Part shown: positions 20,380-32,734 of the stretch, piece after piece
Position numbering within the stretch: position 1 is the stretch's first letter
Layout: each line of letters begins with the position of its first letter
Assembly: GCA_043228905.1 (NCBI GenBank)
Contig: JBHGNT010000017.1
Location: 7,502,001-7,566,000 of the forward strand
Reading direction: 5' to 3'
Length of the DNA stretch: 64,000 nt
Source: Azolla caroliniana
Lineage: Eukaryota; Polypodiophyta
Notes under the pieces: model-generated
Database searches by the model: none
Seen by the model: only the letters and a program-made list of their open reading frames with translations
What the model was told of the DNA's origin: nothing
Made by a program: the position numbers and the translations under genes

Positions 20380-22080
20380 ACAAATAACTCTTCTAGAAAT
20401 ATGTAATAAAGTTAAAGGGGCCTTTTACGGTCTTATTTCAAAAGGTGTGGACATGAGGGGAAATGCCTCATTCTTGGAAGATTGGTTTGATAAAACTTTT
20501 GTCAAAGGTTAATTCTCCATCTTCCTTTGCTTAGAGTATGCATATTTCGTTGTTGGGGGGAACATAGAAGTTTTTTGCAAAAGTGATGGCCAAATGCTCA
20601 ATATGGGTTCTAAGCGAAAACAGACATTTTACACAATAAATGTTCAAATGACAATTGACTATGCATATGAGTCTAAACAAGAATTAGTGTTGATATAATT
20701 GGATACTGAGAAAGCCTATGATAATGTGGATTGGTAATTTATAAATCAATTGATGTTTCATACGGGTTTTGGTGATCGTATGTCTAGTTGATATACACAT
20801 TAGAGGGTTCGATTTCACATGTGATGTTTAATGGAGGAGTAACAACATAACCTATTTCTCTTCAGAGATAAGTTAGAAAAGGATGCTCGGTCAATCCTTT
20901 ACTATTTACTATTGTAACACATCGTATTCTTGTTAAGTTACATAATATGGCTATGGAGGAGGAATTGATTGGACTAAGTTTGCCATTAAGGAAGCCATAT
21001 ATAGTTCAAGCTCTCACAAATAACCATATCATGTTTTTGGCACCTGATTGGGAAAATGTTAGTAAGACGACAAATGTATGACAATTTTTTTCAAATGCTT
21101 CAAGTTTGAGAATTAATATGCATAAATTTGTCCTCATTTCATGTACAAAACAAGATGTGTTACGGTTGGGGTGGTCAAGAAGGATAGTACATCGTGCTAT
21201 GATTGGACGTCACCTTGGATATCCAATTGGGGTGGAAGTTTCTCATGTGAAACTTAGTGAGTGGGTATCCAAAAGGTTGGAGAATAATTTTCATGTATGA
21301 CTTATGTTGGTCCAATCGATTATGCTCTCTATTGTGTCTTATTATATTCCTTTGCTACCTCGGTCAAAGAAAGCTCTTGAAATGTTGTTACACTCAATGT
21401 CAATGTTGTTGTGGAAAAGAAAAGTGAAAAATGCCTTATTGTGGTTGACATGGCATCATGGTTTTTCTCTGAAGTGTCTTGTTGGGGAATCAATATTGAA
21501 TTTATATGGACATATGGTGGCTTGTCGATTTATTTTCATTCAATTTATGTTTGAGGGTGTACAACCTTCGATCGAAATGGTGATATACACGTGACAATTG
21601 AAGCTGATTGGTGGAATGTCATTAATTTTAAAATGGGTTTCAAATGTACAAGGTCTTTGATAGTTAATCATTTGTTGACATCTTGGCAAACTATGTTGGG
21701 ATTTTGTAGAATGACATCCTCCACGAGAATGAGGATGTGCCAATTCATTACAAATGGAGGTTTTGACGACATCAAGGTTGTTGAGGTGGGAAGGTAAACA
21801 ACGCCTTAACCTTCAATTTAATTGGATGGATAGATTGGGTTTGGTAATAGTCAATGATGCTATATATTGGTGTCACAAAGAGGACTAATGGCCTTTCAAA
21901 CAACAAGATTAACATTTCGTATTCCCAAAGGTTATACCTTTATATTCGAATAAGTTGCAAGAATTACTATCTTCATATGAGCCAATTCTTGATTTAGATG
22001 GGGGATATCAAGAGCTTGATTGGATGTTTGGTGGACGTTTTCATGTTACGTGTTGGTTTATTTTCTTTTCTATAAATAGT
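20380..22080 (+). pseudogene. LINE reverse transcriptase relic
   Basis: Heavily mutated but recognisable RT core: LDTEKAYDNVDW near 20700, a degraded QGCP-like region near 20880, then RINMHKFVLIS, IGRHLGYPIG and VSHVKLSEWVSKRLE (21106-21300), and MLSIVSYYIPLLP plus LLWKRKVKNALLWLTW (21304-21594). These are the RT palm and thumb motifs of plant LINEs. There are many stops and frameshifts. Whether the LINE 3'-end relics at 19430 and 33287 come from the same family cannot be decided by eye. Confidence 0.75.
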
Positions 22081-22632
22081 TTTACATTTTGAATTATTTT
22101 AGCTAATTAGTTTATTACAATGCATTGAAAGTCAAAGTACACTCGTTTTGCATGCATATCCTAATAATTTGACAATTCGATTGGAGGAATTCTTTAAGCC
22201 TTTCTCAAACATTTGCAATCTTATGTATATTGTCTACCATTTCGTTTATTGGAGACTATGAGGTCTACTCTACAACACACACTTTCATTTTTATGCTTTA
22301 CATAGACCTCACATGGGAAATGTAGTACATATAGTTTTCATTCTAAGTGGCTATAGTTAAGGTCAAAACTTGAGATCCACAGCGAGGTAATATTGAGCTT
22401 GTATAGATGATAAAACTTTGTGTGCAATATTGATGGGATGATAATAATACATTTTGAACTTCCAAAAAATTTACATGTTACAAGATATACAATGTTTGTA
22501 CAAGGCTTTGGAAAATTTAGAGTTAAAAGAAAAACAAATTAAAGATGCATGCATTTGCCTCTGGCACATGAATTATTGGTACTATTTTATTTTCACCCAC
22601 TTATGCTCCTCCCTATATAATACATCCAATTA
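22081..22632. other. Intergenic, downstream of the minus-strand gene
   Basis: AT-rich, no ORF worth reporting. It lies directly 3' of the gene at 22633-23667 and would hold its 3' UTR. Confidence 0.5.
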
Positions 22633-23667
22633 TTATGAAGCGTTACTAGCTGCAACAGCAATAATGATAAGGACAGCCCCAATGATGCTCTGCAAGAACA
22701 CAAATTGAGACATTTAGCGAGTTTAAAGGTGTATAATTTAGCGAGTTTAAAGGGGGGGGGGGGGGGGGGGGGGGGGGTTGATCACATAGTACATGGATTG
22801 TGAACTTTATAATTGAATAATTCTAATGTTTAAAGCCATTTGTTCCCCAACAATCTACTGCTCACCATTATAAGGCATCCGAGTAGGCCAGCCTTATCTC
22901 TCGGTTTGTGAGGCGTACAGTACAGGATTGCGCCGACAATCCAGGCGAGATATATAAACCACCCAACACCAAACCTACACACACACACACACACAACATG
23001 TTAGACACAAAGCATGAGAACCAATCATTGTAGGTATAGGAAACAATCTAAACCTTTTCTAATCCAATTGAATTTCCAAAGATGCACTAAGTATTGTTGC
23101 AATGTCACAAATCTGAACTTGTATACAAGCAAATTTTTATTTTCTTTTTGTAACTGATGAATTGTGTTCCCTAGCTTGTTCTTACATATTAGGCTGATGT
23201 ATTTAGTATTTATTGTGTACCCAAATTTATTCCTTGATGTTTACACATCACTTACAATATCCAGCCGACTCCGCATTCGCATCCTGGTTCGGGGTTAACT
23301 ACTGTGGTATTGTGGATAATAATTTGAGGCTCTACAAGAAAGCAAATAAGATCTTACTAGGATTGCCGAAAAGCAATTACAGACAGAGCAATACATTAAG
23401 GAACAAAAGGGAAAGGAACGAAGGAAATTAGAGTTGTGGTGGATGATGATGACCAGCTTGAGTAGGGGGGGGCTGGGGATATCCAGTGACAGGAGGATCA
23501 TAGCCGTTATTGATCTTCGGATCGATGGCAGCTGCCGCAGGGGCGGGGTTATGTTGGCCTGCATATTGTTGACCGACATTACTGTATTGTTGATCATATT
23601 CGGGTCCTGCAGGAACTGGAATTGGAGGAGGAGGGTAGGAAGAGGGATAAGTGGGCTTTCCATCCAT
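22633..23667 (-). CDS. Small proline-rich membrane protein gene, four exons
   Basis: Spliced gene I reconstruct by hand. Exon 1 is 23454-23667, exon 2 23256-23331, exon 3 22866-22974 and exon 4 22633-22689. Phases agree at every junction and the product is 151 aa. Exons 2 to 4 have good sites (GTAAGT and GTGAGC donors; TTGTAG, GTGTAG and TTCTTGCAG acceptors). The exon 1 donor (CTG/GTCATC) is weak, so that junction is the uncertain point. Residues 1-72 are rich in Pro, Tyr and Gln (MDGKPTYPSSYPPPP). A CECGVGW motif at about 89-95 opens a first hydrophobic segment (to about 115), followed by a polar TPHKPRDKAG loop and a second hydrophobic segment ending in AASNAS. This layout recalls plant 'ribosomal protein L18a-like' membrane proteins, which are not ribosomal. 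Function is unknown. Start is the second in-frame ATG; six codons further upstream is an alternative. Confidence 0.75.
22752..22777. repeat. G26 homopolymer in intron 3
   Basis: Twenty-six consecutive G on the plus strand, that is, poly-C in the transcript of the minus-strand gene. The exact length may be a sequencing artefact. Confidence 0.8.
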
Positions 23668-23699
23668 TTTCAGACACACACACACACAGATAGCTAGAT

Positions 23700-24959
23700 T
23701 CCTTCACACAAATATTATCCCTTGGGAACAAAGAAATAACACTTGGACAAACAATTAACAAATGGAACTTTGAATCCTATATGTACATAATATGTCTCTG
23801 TTTACATATATATATTTCTCTCTATGTGTATGTATATGTATATTTATACGTATATGTATGTGTATACAGTAATTACTAATAAGTATGTTAAAGCCTTTGA
23901 CATGGTCTTCAACATACTATGGCTTAAAAAGTCATTGTCCCGAAACCACGGTTTTCAAAGCGATGGCGACCGCATTGTACCACAATTTCGAAAACATGAT
24001 CCCCATCCCGCGTTTGTGGCTCTTTGTTGCCCCCCCCCCCCCCCCCCCTTATGATGCAATCACCATCATATGCATCAAAATATCAAGGTCACAGTGCCTT
24101 TTGCTATGACAAAAGTCATTCGTACCGCGTAAATATGGGCCTACCTCTGCCCTATGTTCAATAAAGTCTTTCTTTGTTTTTAATTTTCCCTTTCATAGTT
24201 TCACGTCACGACTTCTTTGGAAAAGTCTCGTCCGTTGAGAAATCGTACATTTATTTTGATGGTCATTTGAAAACGTCACTCTCTTGACGACCCAACTAAT
24301 GTAGTAAGTTGTAACCATGCTTAAAAGATATAGGCTCCTACTAAATAAATTAATAAATTGTGGCCTAAACAAGGCCATTTTTTACTAACAACCAAATTCG
24401 ATTGAAACCAAATCATGGGTATCATAATGTGGTAAGCATCATTCCCTTCTTTGTTGGAATTTGTAGACCCTCTTGGTTGCAGTGATTAAGCTTCATTGTT
24501 ATTGAGATAACGGATGCTACATTAACCAATGATGCAATCCATTTCTTACTTACTTAAGTGGTTTAACTATGTTAAGTATTATCTAGTTAACTAGTGTGAA
24601 AGTATGGGAATGGGAACAAATAGATGTGTCGGCATGTAGTTGTTTGAAATTTATGGTGATTTTCAAAATGTGATCTCAAATAAAGGCATAAATAAATGTG
24701 TACCATAAATATTAATAATTTGGCAAATTCCTTGATGGATTTAGTGCGCCATTATGGATGATCAATTACATAGGCAACATTAGTCGCATCAACTCATTAG
24801 ACGTGTTCTTCTTGTCTCATCATTCATTGTGTTTCCTTGTTGTTATGATTCTTGTTTGTATCTATCATAACTCCTATTCTTCTCCTATTGTTGTTACCCA
24901 TATAGGTGTATAGGAGGGTTAAGGTGTAATGTGTAACATGAAATGTGTAATGTGTGAGG

Positions 24960-24965
<6 letters not shown>
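23700..24965. other. Intergenic, upstream of the minus-strand gene
   Basis: It holds the likely promoter of the gene starting at 23667, a short TATG/TATA tract at 23800-23870, and a C19 run at 24030-24048. No ORF that I can support. Confidence 0.5.

Positions 24966-25009
<44 letters not shown>
24966..25009. repeat. (GT)n microsatellite
   Basis: About 22 GT units. Confidence 0.95.
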
Positions 25010-25012
<3 letters not shown>

Positions 25013-25680
25013 CATGCCCATTTAGCTTTTTGTGTGCATGTGTACAAGAGTAGGGTAAGTAGGTGTAACTACTCTCATTTCGCTTTTTGTATTGTCTTGG
25101 ACTATATAAACCCCACCCATGGGGCATGAAATGAAGGAAGAATAGTGAAGCTAGCCTCAACTTATGTCTATCTTGATTTCCCCCCTCGTTCTCTGTATGT
25201 CTCTCTCCCCGCACGTTCAACCCCCCCTTAGGAGGGGGTGGAGTTGTTCTTGGCTCCACCCCCCAGCCATCCACAACTTGGCACGCCCTACAACCAACCC
25301 TTCATTGAGAAGAAGTCTCTCTCCCTCCCTCCCTCCCTCTCCATCACCATCACTAATCTCTCTCTCCCTCTTTGCGTGTCTCTCAGTCTTTGTGTTAGAG
25401 AGTGGTTTGGGCGTGGACTCTTTGTTTAAGAGCCAATCTGCTATGGCAATGGCGATTTCTCTTGCTTCTATTTCTAAGGTATTCAAGGCATGTTGGACAT
25501 CACCTTTCAACCCCATTCCCCTTTTCTTACTCTCTCGTCCTAAAACCCTAGCCACCCATCAATGGAAAAATCTAAGGTTATGAATACAACTCAATTGACA
25601 ACCAAAAGAGTGGAGGAGCTTTCTGCTGAGTTGTAAGCTTCTCATGGTTCAATTATATCTGAAGTGGAGAAACCAACAAC
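25010..25680 (+). other. Unassigned region with a possible N-terminal exon
   Basis: A TATATAAA box lies near 25102. A short frame opens at 25443 (MAMAISLASISKVFKACW), basic and Ser-rich like an organelle targeting peptide, and ends near 25581. It could be the decayed 5' end of the PPR gene that follows, but no continuous link was found. Confidence 0.3.
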
Positions 25681-26580
25681 ATTTTGTTGATAAGCAGACT
25701 GATTGACATGTATATCAAATGCAGAATTGTCAAGGATGCAAGGAAGGTCTTTGATAAAAATACAAGAAGGAATGTTGTTGTGTGGAATACAGTGATATCA
25801 AGTTATTCAAAAAATATCAAGGAAGCTTTCAAGCTTCTTAAATGGTACAAGATGGATTTGAGTCAGATGAAGTTACCTTCTTAAACATACTCAAAGCTTG
25901 CAACAATCAATCAGACCTAGAACACTATAATCTTGTTAATATCATTTGTGTCAAAAGTGGGTACGAAAGCGATTTGTATGTGAAGTTATTTACACTCAAA
26001 GATAAGCAACAAATATTTTGAAACACAACAGAATTCGAACAACGCACGATTTACGTGGAAAATCCCAAATCAGGGAAAAAACCATGGGTGGCCTCTGGTC
26101 ACCAAAACTTCACTATAACTAGAGAGAATACAACTAGATAGCAAGAGCTCCCCTTAGCTTACTATAGGAATCACCGAGAACTTTGATGATGCGACAACCT
26201 TGAAGAAAAACAACACTTACAGAGAGAAACAAGAAGAAGATATTAAATGACTAAACCTGCATAAGTGATGGTGTTACCCAAACTCCTGAGAGTTTGAAAC
26301 CACAGCTAAGGTTTCGACTCCCATTCGGCCGATTCACAACTTTTCAGCCATCTCCCCCATCAGGAGGGAAAAGCTTCTATAACAGTATGTTGGGAGCACC
26401 TTGGTGGATGTATATGCTACTTCTGGGAGCTTACAAAATGCTATGGAAGTATTTCATGCAATGGCCGAGTGAAATATAGTCTCGTGGAATGCCTTGGTTG
26501 GGGTTTGTGTCGTGAAAGGTCTCGATGAAAAGGCGTTAAAGCTTCTTTAACAAGTGTGCAGCTTGATGAGATAGCTTATG
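25681..26580 (+). pseudogene. PPR (pentatricopeptide repeat) pseudogene
   Basis: Two PPR-type segments are split by a solo LTR. The first gives LISRLIDMYIKC, KDARKVFDKNTRRNVVVWNT and SYSKN. After a frameshift near 25860 it gives VTFLNILKACNN and ICVKSGYESDLYV. After the LTR the sequence resumes with YVGSTLVDVYATSG, NAMEVFHAMAE, a stop, NIVSWNAL, and LDEKALKLL plus a stop. This is the PLS-type repeat pattern of plant organelle RNA-binding proteins. Frameshift, stops and insertion show it is dead. Only about 170 codons survive compared with several hundred in a normal PPR protein. Confidence 0.85.
25981..26384 (-). repeat. Solo LTR in the PPR pseudogene (404 bp)
   Basis: TGAAGTTATTT...TCTATAACA, flanked by GTATG at 25976-25980 and 26385-26389. 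Removing it rejoins the PPR codons. The phrase 'acgtggaaaatcccaaatcagggaaaaaaccatgg' is the antisense of the R/U5 region of the copia LTRs here, so it is oriented minus. Confidence 0.85.
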
Positions 26581-27310
26581 GGAAAAGGCGGTCGACAGAC
26601 GGTCTAGCAGCCGACAGAGGACCGACAATCAGCGGGAGGTGAAAGTTAGCCAGACAGACAGTCTGGCAGCGAACAGTCGGCTAGCCGGATGGACAGAGTC
26701 GGCCGAACAAATGGCCATGGCTAGACGGCCGAGACCATCTAACAGAGCCGACCAATGGACAACGTTGGCAAACAGTGACAGCCAAGATGCGACCGAGACA
26801 TGACCAAGAGACGGCTGAGTCACCGCCGAGGGACCATGCCGACCGACAAACGACGAAGATGCCAACAGTTTAAGAAATACCACAAGAAGACCCATATAAA
26901 TAACCCGAAAGTTATATAAGTATAAATACAACTAAGGCAAACTGTATGGTATGCGTGAATCATTAGAGTTGTGATAATTATTTTATAGTTGTATAAGGTA
27001 GTCGCCTCTGTAACTAGAGAGTGAGAGAGTGTGTGTAACTACTCCATAACAGTCTATTCAGACGAAGAAGAACTCAAGGTCGGTGCCTTAGAGTTTCTTA
27101 TTGTATACCTCTTACTGTTAGTGATTCGTTTCGGAGTTCAAGGACTCCACATGGTTTTTTCCCAATTCGGGTTTTCCACATTAAATATCTGGTGTCTCTC
27201 TCTTTGAGTTCTCATTTTCTGTTTTTTGTGTTTGTCTGTGCACTGTCATTGTCAATATTTTCACCCGCAAGCAAACGTGATAACTAGTTGTGGTCGGTCG
27301 ATTCTCAACA
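26577..27310 (+). repeat. Copia-type LTR (plus), left end uncertain
   Basis: Has the layout of the other copia LTRs in the window: TATATAAGTATAAATA promoter near 26913-26930, a 'gtctctg...gttttttcccaattcgggttttccac' block, and a TTGTGGTCG...TTCTCAACA end. No clear primer site follows, so it may be a solo or truncated LTR. No target duplication was found. Confidence 0.6.
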
Positions 27311-27372
27311 GGGAGGAGTTGTCTGATCTTTTCGTCCAGATTCAGTTTTGGACAACTGTTGGCGAAAGTAAT

Positions 27373-30060
27373 TCAGTTTGGATCCTTTTGGCGGGTGGAT
27401 CGGCGTAATTCACTGTTTCCTATATTGAGGCCCTTCTTGGCCGGTCCGGACTTCGTTGCCGAAGATCCGCCTTTCTCCTTACCGGAGTGGGATGCACACC
27501 TATCCGACTCATCGTTGCCGGTTTCGAATTCCGGCATCTTCTTTTTCCCTTTCTCTTTGCGCGTGAACCGTCTCCTCGGTTCCTTGCGCAGGGAGAGCAC
27601 GGCAGAGTCTCCACTACTCGCCGGTTCCTCATCGGACTGGTCAGATTGACTTAGTCTCTCGTTCGGTCCGCTCAACCAAAACGATTCCGGACTCTCATCT
27701 TGAGTCCACGCTTCATCATCCTCTACCTGGGCCGGTTCAAGCTCACTAGCCTCATCCACCGGCATCAAGTCAGATTCGGAAGTCGGAGTCGGTAAGGAGT
27801 ACCACGATGCCGATTCATCAACCTCGACATCTCGACTAACTCGGACCTGCTTTGTCGGGGGTTATAACACTTATAACCCTTTTGCTCTTGAGCATAGCCG
27901 ACTAGGATGCATTTTTCTGATTTTGCATCCAATTTCCTCCGCTTCTCATCCGGTACATGCACATATGCAATGCTACCGAAGATCTTAAGGTGTCTTAGAT
28001 TTGGCTTGCGCCCGAAGTACAGCTCGTGAGCTGACACCTTATCACTGATCCGGTTCTGGATGTAGATGACCATCTGGACCGCCTCCGCCTAGTAGAATTT
28101 GGGCATGCTCTTCTGCTCCAACATTGCCCTTGCCGCATCAATAAGCAACCGGTTCTTCCTTTCGGCGACACCGTTCTGTTGCGGTGTGTATCTGCAGTTG
28201 TACTCGTGCCGAATTCCTTTTTGCTGCAGATAGCTGTTGAATTGGCCGGAAAAATATTCTTTTCCGCCATCCGACCGCAGGCATTTGATCTTCCTCTCTG
28301 ATTCCTGTTCCACCATCTTCTAGAGGCTCCGGAAACATTCGAAGACTCCAGTCTTCTGCTCAATGAGGTAGATCCATGTGTGCCGTGTATAGTCGTCGAT
28401 GAAGGAGACGAAATATCGACTCTTGCCAAGACTAACATTCTGTGTCGGTCCCCACACGTCCGAATGGATAAGGTCGGGCTTGTTACGGCTCCGGTTTCGT
28501 TCGGTGGGGAATGGAAGCCGGTGTTGCTTCCCGAGTTGGCAAGCTTCACATACTTGGGCTCTCCGACCGCTAAACTTCGGCAAACTGAAAACAACTTGTT
28601 TCGTTTGCAGGTCTTGAAGCCTCCGGTAATTGACGTGGCCTATCCGCTTGTGCCACAGGTTGATGTCTGACTCGACCTTCTGTCCTTTTGCAAATAGAGC
28701 GGTGCCGACGTCATTGGTGTCGAGGATAAACATCCTCCCGTCTCTGTGCCCTTGCGCAATAACTTCGCCCTCATCCTCAATGAAGCACCCACAATGCGTA
28801 AATCGCACCTGCATCCCTTGGTTGACGATCTGTCCGACCGACACCAGGTTCTTCGTGATTGTCAGAACGTGTAATACGCTCATCAGCTTCCCCTTCTGTC
28901 CGACGTGGCTCAAAGGGACTTCTCCGACGTGCACGATTGGGTGAGGAGTGTCGTCTCCGGTTTCGACTACTCCTGGTTGATCTGGTTTCTCCAAGAAGGA
29001 GAACCACTCTTTGTGGCTCGTCATGTGGTTCGACGCACCATAATCAACATACCACACTTCCTCTGATTCGGAAGTGGTCTTCTTCATCGAGTTTGCATCA
29101 TGCTTCATCACCAAGGCTGGTCCCTTACCGTTCTTGGATCCTCCCGATCCGTTTGCGTAGTGCGAGCTTTGCCGGCCATCCTTGCCAGCCTTGCTAGATC
29201 CGGATTTGTCCGAGTCGGCTTGCTTTCTCCAGCACTCGCTTTCTCTGTGGCCCTTTTTGCCACCGTACCAACATTCCAGTGCGGATTTGTCTTGCCGGCC
29301 TCCGGCACTGCCTTGACTCCCCCTGCTTGTGGAATTCCCAGAACTGTTGTCGGCATGATCTCTGTGCCGTCGTTCTTGCACTTGCCGGCCGCCTCCATTA
29401 AGTGCCGACCCGCCTCGTCCACCACGCCCATGGGACCGATCGGCCTCCGTGTACAGCATCCCGCTGTTAGTGGGTGCGATAGTTGACGCACGTTCTCCTC
29501 TACAAGGAGCATCGACTGTAAGTCGAAAAATGATGGCGTATTCTCCCTTGTACAAACCGCAGTTCGGAACGCTCTGAACCTAGACGCCAAGCCCCCAAGA
29601 CAGACTTGTACCATCTCGTCTTCCTCTACGGTAACGTTGATAGAGGTAAGCGAGTCACAGATCTCTTTGATCCGGGTCGTGTAATCCGCCATCAACATGT
29701 CCTTCTGTCGGACATTGCTCAACTCCTATTGGAGTTGCAACTTCCGAGTTGTAGTGCTCGCATCGAAAACCTTCTTCAGGTTCCCCCAAGCCTCCTTCGG
29801 CGTCTTGGCGTCTCGGATGTGGCTCAACAGCTGGTCTCTGACACTGGACGCGAAGCAGTACATCACTCTGCTTGCCGATTGTTCCCACACTAGGAAATCC
29901 TTATCAGCCGCATCGGGTGCTGTTTCGTTCGTTCCTTACATGAAACTCCAATACCCATGCCCTAGTAGGTACTGATGCATTTTGTACGACCAAGACGCGT
30001 AATTGCTCCGATCGAGTTTCTCTGTGGGAAGTGAACTTGCCATACCTCTGTCCATAACTG
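27373..30060 (-). pseudogene. Copia gag-PR-IN relic (copia E), RT missing
   Basis: Gag runs from about 30040 to 29110, with broken frames. A zinc knuckle near 29280-29230 reads CWYGGKKGHRESEC, with the second Cys replaced by Gly. Protease reads VDYGASNHM near 29035, with Ser replaced by Tyr. Then come HKRIGHVNY, CEACQLGKQ, HSDVWGP and FIDDYTRHTW (28320-29555 is one 411-codon frame), the DGGKEY and NGVAERKNR integrase motifs (28089-28316), and the integrase C-terminus (27765-28073). The frame ends with a Ser/Glu-rich linker and RRSTRQKDP (27373-27768), the usual linker before RT. RT and RNase H are absent. Protease and knuckle changes alone would inactivate it. Confidence 0.85.
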
Positions 30061-30138
30061 CTTCTGTGTCTGTTCTTGAGACCTGTTAGGGTTTGCTTTT
30101 CAACGCGAATGTTTGCAGTAGAGGTTCTCGACCCTCGC

Positions 30139-30150
30139 GCTCTAATACCA
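30139..30150 (-). other. Primer-binding site of copia E (tRNA-iMet)
   Basis: Minus strand TGGTATTAGAGC directly after the LTR; one change from the usual TGGTATCAGAGC. Confidence 0.85.
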
Positions 30151-30646
30151 TGAAAACGTATATGTTTGCGGAAGCATTAAAATAAAAACACAGGAAACAC
30201 AGAGTGAGAGAGTATGCGGGAGAGACAGACACAGAGAGCAGAACGTTAATTCAAAATTATATAAAATGTTCTCTGTACATACAATGCGCTTAACAACGCT
30301 ATTTATACAAGTCCTCATGGGACTGACAGAAGTACCATGTATTTCAATGCTCACACGAGCATTTGACACTTACTACGAGACTATAACTGCCTAGTAGTCT
30401 AAACTTAACACTAGGCTGCCGGTTACCGATTGGATCCGGCTAACTGGCTCCCCAGCTCACCGGCTCTGTTGCTTGCCGGCTCGGTTGCTCACCGTCATAC
30501 CAATCCGTCTCGTGTACCGGCTCAGGCTTTTCAGCCGATCCGGCTCCAGTTGAGCTTGCCGCTCAACATAGGGTAACTTAGCCCTAAGTATGAGGACGAG
30601 TTCAAACTAGGATACAAGTGGGTAGAGTGCGACTTTTAGCCCAACA
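30151..30646 (-). repeat. 5' LTR of copia E
   Basis: About 496 bp; on the minus strand starts TGTTGGGCTAAAAG and ends CGTTTTCA next to the primer site. The matching 3' LTR is not in the window. Confidence 0.75.
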
Positions 30647-32004
30647 TCAACCAGAAGAAAATTAACACAAAGACAACCAAACTAGCAAGGATTCAATAAA
30701 CTTGAGGAGTGGGACCGAGAAGCCAATGTTATTGAAGAATCATCTCCCTAGATGATGTCACCAAGTTTGAAAACTCTCAAACTAGTTAAGGGTTAACTGG
30801 TTTGGTTTGAACAAGGCCAAACCGATTTAGTCGAAATTGAACTTTTCCTGATTCCTTCTTTCATCTCTCACTTCACACAAAGGCTTGAATGAAGTTGTTG
30901 CCTTCATCTTCATAGTAGTGTGTGGCTTTGGAGTTTTTAACAAAGGCACTATGTACTTGAGGATGAACTCTTTTCTCTTGTTCATTTAGGTCAAACCACT
31001 TCTTCCTGCAATTCCATTAGACATGGCCCCTATGGTTGGATTCCAAGCTCAAAATGTTGTCAGAACCCTCCTCGTTCTCAGACAAATCACATTACCATTA
31101 TGATTTATTGACAAGTTTCTTTGGATATATATATATATATATATATACTGAATTAAAACGTTAATGGCATATATTGACATATTCGCATTCATAGGGGTTC
31201 CCAAACAAATGCATACAAATACGCATACGAATGCATGAAAAGAGTTGATAAAGTCCCTCCTTTTTAGTTTTCTAGATATAAAAAAGGGGGCTTCACAATA
31301 AATAAAAAGGGACTTTACATTAATAAATTTGTATAATAAATATAAAAGTATTCGTTTTATTTTTAATAAATAAAATAAAATAAAAGGTCATTAATTCCCA
31401 ACTTTTTATTCTCCCAAATTTTATGGATGTTTTTATCTAACATTAAAAATGGGACTTCACACTAATCATGTTTCTATGATAAATATAAAAATATTTCTTG
31501 AATAATAAGTAAATAATATAAAATAAAGGTTCATAAATTGTCCCCTTTTTTATTTAACACTATAGAGGAGACTTAATACTAATCATATTTTGGTTTGGTT
31601 TGGTTGCTTTACGAATGACATGAGGCTTTTTGTTAAAGGAATTTTTGGAGATGGATGTATTTTTTATTTCCAAATTCAACATGACAATAAATTGAAACCT
31701 TATAAACCCTGAGATAATTTAGTACAAAACCTACTTGTTAATCTAGTTAGGGTGATACATCTGTCTCGTTGTTGTCATTTAAAGGAAAGGAGCACAAGTT
31801 CTAACGCGAGCGAGAAGCAGACGATCCGAATGACTAGCCGAATTAGGCTAGACCCCAACTTTACCTCTACAAATTCAACTGAATGTTGACTTCCTTGTAT
31901 GTATACAATTGTAACTATAGATTAAAATTGTAATCTAGCCTCATGGGGGAGATAACCCCAATTATTTGTATATATAGGAAGAGTAACCCTTTTACGAGGG
32001 AGTT
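30647..32004. other. AT-rich non-coding stretch
   Basis: No gene seen. It contains an (AT)n run at about 31127-31147 and diverged repeats of a 'gggacttcacactaatcatgtttctatgataaatataaaa' type between 31240 and 31600. Confidence 0.5.
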
Positions 32005-32266
32005 TGTTGGCATAAAAGGCCAACTCCTTCCACTTTGTATCCTTGGTGTGAACATGTTTCCCAATTAGGGCTTGAGTATATAAGCCCAATTGAGAGGTTG
32101 TAAAGAAATAACGGAGAGAGAGTTTTAGAGAAGAGAAATACAGTCCTCCATTAGAGCTTAACTGAACGTTTATCATGCACAAATCTGTTTTCATAGTTTA
32201 TTGTGTTGTTTGCTTGACATGACCTTGCAGGTGCTCATCATCTGTTGCCCACCATAACTTCTCAAT
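32005..32266 (+). repeat. LTR fragment, TGTTGGCATAAAAGG family
   Basis: Starts TGTTGGCATAAAAGGCC and is alignable to 63360-63590. It ends where another LTR begins near 32267. Confidence 0.65.
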
Positions 32267-32602
32267 AGTTGGGATAAAAGTCCCACTCTACCCTTGGTGT
32301 ACCTTCTTAGTGTGATCACTCCTTAAGGGTGTTAGGGCATAGTTAGCTTAAGTATAAATATGGGGGACTAAGTCTTGTAACAAGGTTTAGTGGGATTCAT
32401 ATAGTAACAGTCTCATTCTTGTGCTCTAAGTGTGTAACTGTCTTTCTCCATCTTGCTTGTATATCTTTGTTGAGATTAAACAGTGCACCTACTATTCTAC
32501 TTGTCTACATGGTTGCCCATTCTCATTAACAAGATCCATTAACATTCCACACAAGTTAACCATCAGAGAATTAGTCTACCCAAGGCTCGTATTCAATCAT
32601 CA
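32267..32602 (+). repeat. Copia 5' LTR with primer site
   Basis: Starts near AGTTGGGATAAAAGTCC and ends near TCAATCATCA, followed at 32605 by TGGTATCAGAGCTTG, an iMet primer site. Confidence 0.7.
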
Positions 32603-32734
32603 AGTGGTATCAGAGCTTGTTGGAACTGAGCAGCATCACCACAAGAAGAAGGAAAATTATTTGAAGGAAAAGACTAGGCCAAATACATTCTTCCACAAGG
32701 ACCATGCCTTCAACATTCGGAACCAATTGTGAAA

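Noticed and set aside
23885-24054. KAFDMVFNI-like motif resembling a LINE RT
   Set aside because: Only one short motif matches and neither flank continues as RT; too weak to annotate.
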